In this document: positions 15,933-23,746 of the stretch, piece by piece
Layout of the letters: each line of letters starts with the position of its first letter
How positions within the stretch are numbered: the stretch's first letter is position 1
Assembly (NCBI RefSeq): GCF_958445495.1
Contig: NZ_CAUCSQ010000008.1
Location: 61,420-125,419, forward strand
DNA: 64,000 nucleotides
Direction: 5' to 3'
Origin: an uncultured Bacteroides sp.
Lineage (GTDB): Bacteria; Bacteroidota; Bacteroidia; Bacteroidales; Bacteroidaceae
The notes under the pieces: model-generated
Seen by the model: the letters and a program-made list of their open reading frames with translations, nothing else
What the model was told of the DNA's origin: nothing
Database searches by the model: none
Position numbers and translations under genes: made by a program

Positions 15933-16776
15933 GGTGAAGTGGGCAATTATTACAGGTGCTGACGGAGGGATGGGAACGGAAATTACACGTGCCGTAGCTA
16001 CAGCCGGTTATCATGTTATAATGGCTTGTTACAATCCCCGGAAGGCGGAAGTTATACGGCAGCGTTTGGTTAATGAAACCGGTAATCCGAATCTGGAGGT
16101 AAGGGCTATCGACCTTTCTTCCATGCGGTCTGTCGTTTCTTTTGCCGATGAGATTCTGGAACGTAGGCTTTCCGTTTCTTTGTTGATGAACAATGCCGGA
16201 ACGATGGAGACCGGATTTTCCGTTACCGTTGACGGCTTTGAACGGACGGTGAGCGTGAATTATGTAGGACCTTACCTGCTTACGCGGAAACTGATTCCTG
16301 CTATGGTACGGGGCACGCGCATTGTGAATATGGTTTCGTGTACTTATGCAATCGGACGTCTTGATTTTCCTGATTTTTTCCATAAGGGAAAGACTGGAAG
16401 TTTTTGGAGGATTCCTATTTACAGCAATACGAAACTGGCTTTATTATTGTTTACTCTGGAGCTTTCCGAACAGCTTCGTGAAAAAGGAATCACGGTCAAT
16501 GCCGCCGACCCCGGAATTGTTTCCACCGATATTATTACTATGCATAAGTGGTTTGATCCGTTGACGGATATTTTTTTCCGGCCTTTCATCCGTAAACCGG
16601 GAAAGGGGGCTTCTACGGCAATCGGTTTGTTGCTGGATGAAAAGGAAGCCGGCGTGACGGGACAATTATATGCAAATAACCGTCGGAAGAATTTGTCCGG
16701 CAAGTACGTTAACCATGTACAAAAGGAATTGTTGTGGGAAATAACGGAACGTTCTCTGGCACAATGGCTGGCTTGA
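15925..16776 (+). CDS. short-chain dehydrogenase, candidate 3-hydroxysteroid dehydrogenase
   Basis: A 283-residue classical SDR, closest in feel to retinol dehydrogenase/WWOX-like members. The cofactor motif TGADGGMG is at 10-17, NNAG at 89-92, and the catalytic Tyr166-x-x-x-Lys170 in YSNTK, with a preceding Ser in MVSCTY. Asp13 lies within the glycine-rich motif itself; the end of beta-2 (residues about 34-39, ACYNPRK) lacks an acidic residue and has Arg/Lys, which may favour NADPH. ATG 15925 is chosen because it starts directly before the SDR fold; a longer frame from 15874 lies within the upstream gene. The eight-base overlap with the flavin reductase gene indicates coupling. In context, reduction of a 3-oxo group (3-beta- or 3-alpha-HSDH) is likely; stereochemistry cannot be read from the sequence. 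Confidence 0.82.
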   Translation: MNEVKWAIITGADGGMGTEITRAVATAGYHVIMACYNPRKAEVIRQRLVNETGNPNLEVRAIDLSSMRSVVSFADEILERRLSVSLLMNNAGTMETGFSVTVDGFERTVSVNYVGPYLLTRKLIPAMVRGTRIVNMVSCTYAIGRLDFPDFFHKGKTGSFWRIPIYSNTKLALLLFTLELSEQLREKGITVNAADPGIVSTDIITMHKWFDPLTDIFFRPFIRKPGKGASTAIGLLLDEKEAGVTGQLYANNRRKNLSGKYVNHVQKELLWEITERSLAQWLA

Positions 16777-17208
16777 TTTTTATGCCATCTTTAAAAACGG
16801 ATGCCGGGTGAGGAGAGTGGCTGGAGAGGGATTTGGGTATTCCTCCTCCGGAAATGGAGAAAAAATAAAAATGAACCGTGACGGGAGAACTGAATGCGGT
16901 CAACGGCAATTGGCATTGAAGGGCAGATGACTGTGGAAGGGTAAACCGGTTCTTCGTCCTGTTTCAAAAAGAGGGAATTTTCCGGATATTTCTACTTATC
17001 GGATTTCAAAAGTGCGGAATTCTTTGAATATCCCCCTAGTAAATTCCCTCGTTTCAGCCTCTATCCGTAGACGGTATGAGGAAAAACGAGGGAATATCTT
17101 TCAAGAGGTTTCAATCTGTTGGGTTTTCGATTCTTACCATTTGTTTTGAGACCGCTTTTTCTTTCTATCTTGTTATTTGATATGGATGACGGAAAAGTTT
17201 GCAGCCGG
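16777..17208. other. intergenic stretch with a long inverted repeat
   Basis: The 432 bases between the SDR and pfkA contain no plausible gene. The only structure seen is the hairpin at 17043-17095 and a further copy of GAGGGAAT near 16972. No clear terminator with a T tract was found for either flanking convergent gene. Confidence 0.5.
17043..17095. repeat. imperfect inverted repeat (53 bp)
   Basis: ATTCCCTCGTTT (17043-17054) and AAACGAGGGAAT (17084-17095) are perfect inverted copies of 12 bases. Inside, CCTC/GAGG and CCGT-AG-ACGG add inner helices, giving a long rod-like hairpin. It lacks a good T tract on either strand, so its nature (terminator, small RNA or remnant mobile repeat) is open. 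Confidence 0.6.
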
Positions 17209-18189
17209 CTAGATTGAAAGTTCTTTTAATACGTTGACAAGGTCTCTTTTGATGGGTTTGTCATTTTTGATTGCCTTGCTGAACGGTACGTAAACGATTT
17301 CATCGTGTTCGATTCCAATCATGACATTACGTTGGTCTTCCATGATGGCATCGATGGCTGCCGCTCCCAAACGGCTTGCCAGGATACGGTCATGGGCCGT
17401 GGGGCTGCCGCCGCGTTGTAAATGTCCTAAAATAGTCACTCGCACGTCGTATTGCGGATATTCGTTTTTAACACGTTCCGCATAGTGCATGGCGCCTCCT
17501 GTCAATTCGCTTTCCGCCACCAATACGATACTGCTGTTTTTGGATTTGCGGAATCCGTTTTTAATAAATTCTTCCAGTTGGTCTACTTCCGTGCTGAATT
17601 CCGGAATAATGGCGGCTTCCGCTCCTGATGCGATTGCGCCGTTCAGGGCGAGGAAACCGGCATCGCGTCCCATCACTTCGACAAAGAACAGGCGTTCGTG
17701 CGAGGTGGCTGTGTCGCGAATCTTGTCTACCGCATCCAGAATGGTATTCAATGCCGTATCATATCCGATGGTAGTATCTGTTCCGTAGAGGTCATTGTCA
17801 ATCGTTCCCGGAAGTCCGATGCACGGAACGTCAAATTCCTGCGCGAAAATGCGGGCGCCTGTCAAAGAACCGTCTCCGCCGATGACTACCAAAGCGTCGA
17901 TGCCTTCCCTTTTCATATTGTCGTAGGCTAATTGACGGCCTTCCGGAGTTGTGAACTCCTTGCAACGGGCTGTTTTAAGGATAGTTCCGCCCAATTGGAT
18001 AATGTTGCTTACGTTCTGGCTCTTAAACTCTTTGATTTCGCCTGTGACCAGGCCTTTATATCCTCTGTATATACCTTTAACTTGCAATCCGTTGTAAATA
18101 GCCGCCCGTGTTACCGCACGAATGGCTGCATTCATTCCCGGAGCATCGCCGCCGGAAGTCAAAATACCGATACACTTAACTGTTCCCAT
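17209..18189 (-). CDS. pfkA: ATP-dependent 6-phosphofructokinase
   Basis: A 326-residue glycolytic enzyme phosphorylating fructose 6-phosphate. N-terminal GILTSGGDAPGMNAAIR, the nucleotide motif GGDGSLTGA near 103-111 and the catalytic PGTIDND near 125-131 are visible. Gly in GGDGS and in PGTIDND (where PPi enzymes have Asp and Lys) points to ATP as phosphate donor. Length equals the canonical bacterial Pfk subunit. It is last of the minus-strand set cmk-ispH-pfkA but has its own TACATTTG box at 18214-18221, so it is probably transcribed separately as well. Confidence 0.95.
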   Translation of the reverse strand: MGTVKCIGILTSGGDAPGMNAAIRAVTRAAIYNGLQVKGIYRGYKGLVTGEIKEFKSQNVSNIIQLGGTILKTARCKEFTTPEGRQLAYDNMKREGIDALVVIGGDGSLTGARIFAQEFDVPCIGLPGTIDNDLYGTDTTIGYDTALNTILDAVDKIRDTATSHERLFFVEVMGRDAGFLALNGAIASGAEAAIIPEFSTEVDQLEEFIKNGFRKSKNSSIVLVAESELTGGAMHYAERVKNEYPQYDVRVTILGHLQRGGSPTAHDRILASRLGAAAIDAIMEDQRNVMIGIEHDEIVYVPFSKAIKNDKPIKRDLVNVLKELSI

Positions 18190-18213
18190 AATTTAAATAT
18201 TAGTTTGACGCGG

Positions 18214-18221
18214 CAAATGTA
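18214..18221 (-). promoter_or_regulatory. -7 element of pfkA
   Basis: The minus strand reads TACATTTG, about 25 bases before the pfkA ATG. No consensus TTTG sits 19 bases upstream. Confidence 0.45.
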
Positions 18222-18369
18222 CAATAAAAAGTTGAAAGCGGAGTTTCAGAAGTTTTTTTTCGTGTGAAGAAAACATTAAAAATGCTCAATTTGTTCCCTT
18301 TTACTTTCTTTTTATTCTTTACATAACGAAAAGGTTATAAGAATATTGGCGCATTGCCGCTTTTTGAAA

Positions 18370-19236
18370 TCAAGATATCAATGATTGAATGTGCTTGTAT
18401 ATTTTTTCCATCAGCCATTTGGGGGTTGAAGTTGCCCCGCATACTCCGACGGATGTCACGTTTCGGATTAAAGAGGGGTCGATTTCTTCTTCGTTGTCTA
18501 TCAGATGGGAGTTGGCATTTACTTTCAGGCACTCTTCAAACAGCATCTTTCCATTTGAACTTTTCTTTCCGCTTACAAAGAATATCAAATCATGTGATGC
18601 CGCAAATTCTCTGAGTTTGGGCATACGGTTGGCGACTTGGCGACAAATGGTGTCATAATATTCGAAAGTCGCAGCCGGCGAGATATGCTGTCTGATATAT
18701 TCTACAATTTCTTGGAATTCATCCAAAGATTTTGTTGTCTGTGAAAAAAGACGGATGTTTTTGCTTAAATCCAGTTTTTTCGCTTCTTCCGCCTTTTCAA
18801 TGACTATTGCTTTCCCGTCTGTCTGTCCTACGAGACCTAATACTTCCGCATGGCCGTTTTTGCCGTATATGACGATTTGTTTTTCCGGATGTTCTTTCTC
18901 CAGATATTCCTGTTTGATGCGTTTTTGCAGTCTGAGGACTACCGGACAGGTCGCATCGATGATTTCGATGTTGTTTTCACGGGCAATCATATAAGTCTCC
19001 GGCGGTTCTCCGTGTGCCCGGAGTAATACTTTGGCATTCCGCAACTTTTTGAATTCATCCCGGTTGATAGTGATTAACCCCATTTCTTTCAATCTGTCCA
19101 CTTCCCGGCTGTTATGCACAATGTCGCCCAGGCAATAAAGCGTCTCTCCTTTTGCCAGTTCCTCTTCTGCCTTGTGGATGGCGGTTACTACGCCAAAGCA
19201 GAAGCCTGAACCTTCGTCTATTTCTACTTTGATCAT
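18370..19236 (-). CDS. ispH: 4-hydroxy-3-methylbut-2-enyl diphosphate reductase
   Basis: A 288-residue iron-sulfur enzyme, the last step of the MEP isoprenoid pathway, making IPP and DMAPP. Cluster ligands are Cys13 (GFCFGV), Cys97 (DATCPVV) and Cys198 (DTICRQ); substrate-binding residues include His42, His75 and the NGHAEV segment near 127-132. The C-terminal signature usually reading GVTAGAST reads GVCGATST here, adding a cysteine. It lies between cmk (75-base gap) and pfkA. The pathway is represented elsewhere in the window by dxr and by a polyprenyl synthase gene. Confidence 0.94.
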   Translation of the reverse strand: MIKVEIDEGSGFCFGVVTAIHKAEEELAKGETLYCLGDIVHNSREVDRLKEMGLITINRDEFKKLRNAKVLLRAHGEPPETYMIARENNIEIIDATCPVVLRLQKRIKQEYLEKEHPEKQIVIYGKNGHAEVLGLVGQTDGKAIVIEKAEEAKKLDLSKNIRLFSQTTKSLDEFQEIVEYIRQHISPAATFEYYDTICRQVANRMPKLREFAASHDLIFFVSGKKSSNGKMLFEECLKVNANSHLIDNEEEIDPSLIRNVTSVGVCGATSTPKWLMEKIYKHIQSLIS

Positions 19237-19311
19237 GATTTATATTGAATCTGCATATCCGGTTTTTGAGAATCCCGGCGGCAAAGTTTTTAGTTCTGGG
19301 ATTTTTCTTGT

Positions 19312-20007
19312 TTATTGCTTATATGACCCGACTGTCTTGCGGTATTGTTCAAGAAGCCATTTTTTCTGTTGTTCGACGGTTAAGTCCGTATTATCCAGTA
19401 ACAAGGCGTCGTCAGCCTTGCGCAACGGGCTTACGGTACGATTTTGGTCGATATAATCCCGTTGTTTTACATTCTCCAGGATTTCATCAAAGCTGGCTTC
19501 CTGGCCTTTTGCTTTCAGTTCGTCATAACGGCGTTGAGCGCGTATTTCCTGTGTGGCGGTTACGAATATTTTCAATTCGGCGTTCGGAAACACGGTGGTT
19601 CCGATATCCCGTCCGTCCATCACGATTCCTTTGTCCGCTCCCATCGCCTGTTGTTGCGCTACCATTTCCTCGCGTACGAAATCCAATGCACTGATGGGGC
19701 TCACTTTGGATGATACGGCCATTGAACGGATTTTGTTTTCCACATTAACCCCGTTGAGGTATGTTTCGGGACGTCCTTCCTGATTTAAATGGAAAGAGAT
19801 ATGGATATTCTTTATGTTTTTTTCCAGTTTTTCCGTGTCGATGCCGTCACCGGTAAAAATTCCGTTCTCCATGCTGTATAAGGTGACTGCACGATACATT
19901 GCCCCGCTGTCAATGTATATATATCCTACTTCGCGGGCTAAATCTTTTGCCATTGTGCTTTTCCCGCAGGAGGAAAAGCCGTCGATTGCTATTATTATCT
20001 TTTTCAT
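19312..20007 (-). CDS. cmk: cytidylate kinase
   Basis: A 231-residue nucleoside monophosphate kinase phosphorylating CMP/dCMP. The P-loop GFSSCGKST is at about 9-17, followed by DSGAMYRAVTL and, later, the GRDIGTTVFP and SPISALDFVREEM segments typical of Cmk. ATG 20007 is preferred over an in-frame ATG at 20073, because a TATCTTTG -7 box (minus strand, 20031-20038) lies between the two. It is the first gene of the cmk-ispH-(pfkA) group. Confidence 0.94.
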   Translation of the reverse strand: MKKIIIAIDGFSSCGKSTMAKDLAREVGYIYIDSGAMYRAVTLYSMENGIFTGDGIDTEKLEKNIKNIHISFHLNQEGRPETYLNGVNVENKIRSMAVSSKVSPISALDFVREEMVAQQQAMGADKGIVMDGRDIGTTVFPNAELKIFVTATQEIRAQRRYDELKAKGQEASFDEILENVKQRDYIDQNRTVSPLRKADDALLLDNTDLTVEQQKKWLLEQYRKTVGSYKQ

Positions 20008-20030
20008 GTCCGGTTCATTTGATTTGCTGC

Positions 20031-20038
20031 CAAAGATA
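20031..20038 (-). promoter_or_regulatory. -7 element of cmk
   Basis: The minus strand reads TATCTTTG 23 bases before the cmk ATG. Its location supports the shorter cmk start. Confidence 0.5.
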
Positions 20039-20164
20039 CGCTTATTTTGAAAATCAGCCATGAGTTTCTCCATAAAATGCTGTGAGATAAGTATGAAAGA
20101 ATTAAAAAAGTTAAAAAGCCGGATAAAAAGAAGGAAAGAAACGGAGGGTTATCTGAAAATGTGC

Positions 20165-20172
20165 TATATTTG
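20165..20172 (+). promoter_or_regulatory. -7 element of tonB
   Basis: TATATTTG matches TAnnTTTG and leaves a leader of about 50 AT-rich bases before the tonB ATG. The -33 region is not consensus. Confidence 0.45.
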
Positions 20173-20227
20173 CCCAACGACATAAGAGGAAGACACTTTT
20201 TTATTAATCATTATATTAATTAAATTT

Positions 20228-20911
20228 ATGGAAGTTAAAAAATCACCCAAAGCAGACCTTGAAGGCAGAAAGTCTACATGGTTGCTCGTCGGTTACGTGG
20301 TGGTATTGGCTTTCATGTTCGTGGCGTTCGAATGGACTCAGCGTGATGTGAAAATCGATACAAGCCAGGCTGTAGCCGATGTTGTGTTTGAAGAGGAAAT
20401 CATTCCTATTACCGAGACCCCTGAACAACAAGCTCCGCCACCGCCGGAAGCTCCTAAAGTAGCCGAATTGCTGGAGATTGTCGATGATAAAGCCGAAATT
20501 GATGAAACGACAACTATTATCAATGAGGATAATGTAGCTCCGGTAGAAGTAAAATATGTGCCGGTGCAGGTTGTTGAAGAAGAACCGGAAGAACAGACTA
20601 TCTTCGAAGTGGTAGAGAATATGCCTGATTTCCCCGGCGGACAAGCTGCTTTGATGCAGTATTTGGCTAAGAATATTAAATATCCGACTATTGCACAGGA
20701 AAACGGAACGCAAGGACGTGTAATCGTACAGTTCGTCGTTAACAAGGACGGTAGTATCGTGGATGCGAAAGTTGTACGTAGCGTTGACCCCTATCTGGAT
20801 AAGGAAGCCCTTCGTGTGATAAATACCATGCCGAAGTGGAAACCGGGTATGCAGCGCGGAAAACCCGTACGTGTTAAATTTACGGTTCCTGTAATGTTCA
20901 GATTGCAGTAA
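20228..20911 (+). CDS. tonB: energy transducer TonB
   Basis: A 227-residue inner-membrane protein that passes proton-motive energy from ExbB/ExbD to outer-membrane SusC/TonB-dependent transporters. It has a short cytoplasmic N terminus, one membrane helix (about 19-36), a proline- and glutamate-rich periplasmic linker (ETPEQQAPPPPEAPK near 60-75), and a C-terminal TonB domain (about 140-227) with GRVIVQFVVNKDGSI and the ending KPVRVKFTVPVMFRLQ. It is monocistronic, closed by a strong terminator. The ExbB/ExbD genes lie 3 kb downstream, so the energising system is split. Confidence 0.92.
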   Translation: MEVKKSPKADLEGRKSTWLLVGYVVVLAFMFVAFEWTQRDVKIDTSQAVADVVFEEEIIPITETPEQQAPPPPEAPKVAELLEIVDDKAEIDETTTIINEDNVAPVEVKYVPVQVVEEEPEEQTIFEVVENMPDFPGGQAALMQYLAKNIKYPTIAQENGTQGRVIVQFVVNKDGSIVDAKVVRSVDPYLDKEALRVINTMPKWKPGMQRGKPVRVKFTVPVMFRLQ

Positions 20912-20930
20912 TTTGTGTACATTATAACTA

Positions 20931-20957
20931 AGAGGCTGCCAAAAGCAGCCTCTTTTT
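20931..20957 (+). terminator. intrinsic terminator of tonB
   Basis: AGAGGCTGC (20931-20939), loop CAAAA, GCAGCCTCT (20945-20953) and a T run: a perfect nine-base stem, 19 bases after the tonB stop. Confidence 0.9.
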
Positions 20958-20979
20958 ATTCATTAATTTTTTATTCATC

Positions 20980-21954
20980 ATGTTTACAGCTTCTCAACTG
21001 CTCGATAAAATTAATAATCATATTTCTGAAATTCAGTTTACCCGGACACCGGAAGGACTTTATAAACCGATTGAGTATATTCTTTCATTGGGGGGCAAGC
21101 GGATACGGCCCGTGCTGATGCTGATGGCGTATAATTTGTATCGTGAGGATATTACGTCCATTTATGACCCTGCCGCCGCAATTGAAGTTTATCACAATCA
21201 TACGTTGTTGCATGATGATTTGATGGACCGTTCCGATATGCGTCGGGGAAAACCGACTGTACATAAAGTCTGGAACGATAATACCGCTGTTTTATCGGGT
21301 GACGCGATGCTGATTCTGGCATTCCGGCTGATGGAGTCCGTTCCCGCAGGATATTTGAAGGAAGTGATGGACCTGTTTACGCAGACAATGTTGGAAATCT
21401 GTGAAGGGCAACAGTTGGATATGGAGTTTGAATCCCGTGGAGATGTTACCGAAGATGAATATATCGAGATGATTCGCCTTAAAACGGCTGTGTTGCTTGC
21501 CGGCAGTCTTAAAATAGGAGCTGTTTTGGCAGGGGCGTCTGACAAGGATGCCGATAATCTTTATAATTTCGGAATGCAAATCGGAGTGGCGTTCCAATTG
21601 CAGGACGACTTGTTGGATGTGTACGGAAACCCGGAAGTGTTCGGGAAGAAACTCGGCGGTGACATTCTTTGCAATAAAAAAACATACATGCTTATCAAAG
21701 CGCGGAGTCGTGCGGACGAGAAACAACGGGAAGAGCTGGAACGTTGGATGAGTGCGGAAACTTATCAACCTGCAGAGAAGATAGAAGCGGTAACCGGACT
21801 GTATAATCAATTGAATATCCGTACTGTCTGTGAAAATAAAATGCGTGAGTATTACACGCTTGCTATGGAGAGCCTTGAGGCTGTCGCCGTAGCTGAAGAT
21901 AGAAAGAAAGAACTTAAGAATTTGGTGAAACTGTTGATGTATCGTGAAATATAG
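20980..21954 (+). CDS. polyprenyl (farnesyl/geranylgeranyl-type) diphosphate synthase
   Basis: A 324-residue trans-prenyltransferase that elongates DMAPP with IPP. The first aspartate-rich motif is DDLMD (about residues 78-82), with GGKRIRP near 38-44 for IPP binding; the second is DDLLD (about 208-212) followed by GNPEVFGKKLGGD. Product length is set by residues upstream of the first motif and cannot be assigned safely; a menaquinone-side-chain or general FPP/GGPP role is possible. The next gene starts 22 bases downstream, and tatD overlaps that, so three genes form an operon. Confidence 0.88.
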   Translation: MFTASQLLDKINNHISEIQFTRTPEGLYKPIEYILSLGGKRIRPVLMLMAYNLYREDITSIYDPAAAIEVYHNHTLLHDDLMDRSDMRRGKPTVHKVWNDNTAVLSGDAMLILAFRLMESVPAGYLKEVMDLFTQTMLEICEGQQLDMEFESRGDVTEDEYIEMIRLKTAVLLAGSLKIGAVLAGASDKDADNLYNFGMQIGVAFQLQDDLLDVYGNPEVFGKKLGGDILCNKKTYMLIKARSRADEKQREELERWMSAETYQPAEKIEAVTGLYNQLNIRTVCENKMREYYTLAMESLEAVAVAEDRKKELKNLVKLLMYREI

Positions 21955-21976
21955 TTCTCTAGGTTCTTAAAAACAT

Positions 21977-22693
21977 ATGCCGTACAGACGACTTCCAAAT
22001 ACAGACCAAGCCAGGGTTCGGGCGCTGAAAGCAGCGGTCGAAAAGGGGGAATTGTATAATGTGCGTGAATTGGCTATTTCATTGAAAACGTTGTTTGAAG
22101 CGCGTAATTTCCTGCAAAGGTTTGAAGCTGCACAGATTTATTATATGCAATGTTATGAAAACCAGTCACGGTCCAGTCGTAAGCATCAGGCGAACGTGAA
22201 GACGGCCCGTCTGTACATTTCCCATTTTATCCAGGTGCTTAACTTGGCTGTGTTGCGGGATGAGATTAAAATGGTGCATAAAGAAATGTATGGATTGCCT
22301 GAAGCGAATGTGGTTCCGGATTTGTTGAGTGAGGCTGCATTGGTTGAATGGGGGAAGAAAATAATCGAAGGGGAACAGCGGAGGACGGCACAAGGCGGCA
22401 TACCTATCTATAATCCGACTATTGCGCGCGTGAAAGTGCATTATGATATATTTCTGGACAGTTATGAACGGCAAAAAAACTTCCAGGCATTGACTAACCG
22501 CAGTCTGGACGAATTGGCTTCCATGCGTGAACAGGCCGATAAGCTGATACTGGATATCTGGAATCAGGTGGAAGCTAAGTTTCAGGATATCACTCCTAAT
22601 GAGGCTCGGTTGGAAAAGTGTCGTGCTTATGGGTTGATTTATTATTACCGTTCCAATGAGAAAGCTAAAGAAGAAAACGAAATAACATGTTGA
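21977..22693 (+). CDS. conserved hypothetical protein, mostly helical
   Basis: A 238-residue protein that I do not recognise beyond being of a type common in Bacteroidales. It is soluble-looking, helix-rich, with many Arg, Lys, Glu and Tyr residues; no signal peptide or membrane segment is seen. A stretch SSRKHQANVKTARLY (about 62-76) is strongly basic. The gene lies between a prenyl synthase and tatD and overlaps tatD by seven bases, so it is translated with both. Residues 95-120 (EIKMVHKEMYGLPEANVVPDLLSE) show no known motif. No function is proposed. Confidence 0.75.
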   Translation: MPYRRLPNTDQARVRALKAAVEKGELYNVRELAISLKTLFEARNFLQRFEAAQIYYMQCYENQSRSSRKHQANVKTARLYISHFIQVLNLAVLRDEIKMVHKEMYGLPEANVVPDLLSEAALVEWGKKIIEGEQRRTAQGGIPIYNPTIARVKVHYDIFLDSYERQKNFQALTNRSLDELASMREQADKLILDIWNQVEAKFQDITPNEARLEKCRAYGLIYYYRSNEKAKEENEITC

Positions 22694-23463
22694 TAGATAC
22701 TCATTCTCATCTTTTTTTAGAGGAATTTTCGGGGGATTTGTCTCAAGTAATCGAACGTGCGAGGAAAGCGGGGGTTTCTCATATTTTCATGCCTAATATC
22801 GACAGCACGACGATTGAGCCCATGTTGGCAGCCTGTGCGGATTATCCTGATTTCTGTTATCCGATGATTGGTTTGCATCCGACTTCGGTCAATGGAACGT
22901 ATGAGCATGAACTGGCGATTGTACATGAACGCCTGTCGGTTCCGAATAATTTTGTTGCTATCGGGGAGATCGGACTTGACCTTTATTGGGATAAGACTTT
23001 TCTGAATGAGCAACTGCTGGTTTTTGAGAAACAGATAGAATGGGCGCTTGAATATGGATTGCCGGTTGTCATTCATTCGAGAGAAGCGTTCGAATATATA
23101 TATAAGGTGATGGAACCTTATAAGAATACTTCGTTGACCGGAATTTTTCACAGTTTCACGGGGACAGCGGAGGAAGCGGCAAGATTGTTGGAGTTTGACG
23201 GTTTTATGTTAGGTATTAACGGGGTGGTTACGTTTAAGAAGTCGTCTTTGCCGGAGGTATTGCCGGCAGTGCCTTTGGAACGCATTGTGCTTGAGACCGA
23301 TTCGCCTTATCTGACTCCTGTCCCGAATCGCGGAAAGAGGAATGAGAGCGCCAATGTGAGGGATACGCTTCATAAAGTTGCGGAAATTTATCAGATGAAT
23401 CCGGCATATATAGCGCAGGTTACTGCTGAAAATGCGCTAAAAGTGTTTGTAATCCGCAAATAA
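22687..23463 (+). CDS. tatD: TatD family metal-dependent hydrolase
   Basis: A 258-residue TIM-barrel amidohydrolase, the family of TatD/YcfH deoxyribonucleases. Metal ligands are visible in DTHSHLFLEEF (His6, His8), EIGLDLYW (Glu near 97), VIHSREAFEY, GIFHSFTGT and ETDSPYLTP (Asp near 206). It probably removes nucleotides from DNA 3' ends, with a cytoplasmic location; a precise substrate cannot be assigned between the TatD, YcfH and YjjV types. Its ATG overlaps the preceding hypothetical gene by seven bases. Confidence 0.88.
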   Translation: MLIDTHSHLFLEEFSGDLSQVIERARKAGVSHIFMPNIDSTTIEPMLAACADYPDFCYPMIGLHPTSVNGTYEHELAIVHERLSVPNNFVAIGEIGLDLYWDKTFLNEQLLVFEKQIEWALEYGLPVVIHSREAFEYIYKVMEPYKNTSLTGIFHSFTGTAEEAARLLEFDGFMLGINGVVTFKKSSLPEVLPAVPLERIVLETDSPYLTPVPNRGKRNESANVRDTLHKVAEIYQMNPAYIAQVTAENALKVFVIRK

Positions 23464-23550
23464 AGGCGTGCAAGGTTTTAAATTATATTAATTTGCAGTA
23501 TTTATTCAAGATAAAAAACGGATAATGCTTCAAGAAAAGAAAAAAAAGGA

Positions 23551-23558
23551 TACATTTG
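23551..23558 (+). promoter_or_regulatory. -7 element of the tRNA-Ser gene
   Basis: TACATTTG matches TAnnTTTG and lies 26 bases before the mature tRNA 5' end. The -33 box is not consensus. Confidence 0.45.
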
Positions 23559-23584
23559 TAGCAGAAAAAGCGGAAAACACATTG

Positions 23585-23672
23585 GGAGAGATGCTCGAGT
23601 GGTTGAAGAGGCACGCCTGGAAAGCGTGTATACGCCAAAAGTGTATCCGGGGTTCGAATCCCCGTCTCTCCG
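23585..23672 (+). tRNA. tRNA-Ser (anticodon GGA)
   Basis: The acceptor stem GGAGAGA (23585-23591) pairs with TCTCTCC (23665-23671), followed by discriminator G. The anticodon stem CACGC/GCGTG encloses CTGGAAA, giving anticodon GGA at 23619-23621. A long class II variable arm (about 23629-23646) and the T loop GGTTCGAATCC are present. CCA is not encoded. Reads UCC and UCU serine codons. Confidence 0.95.
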
Positions 23673-23746
23673 CAGAAATGAAAGAGAGATGAGAAGTAAA
23701 TACAATAATAATAATCAATTAATTAATCTTAAAAATTAGACACACA

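Noticed and set aside
23502..23718. Short minus-strand frames of 60-70 codons
   Set aside because: They run across tRNA-Ser on the opposite strand; the translated peptide simply reads the tRNA complement.
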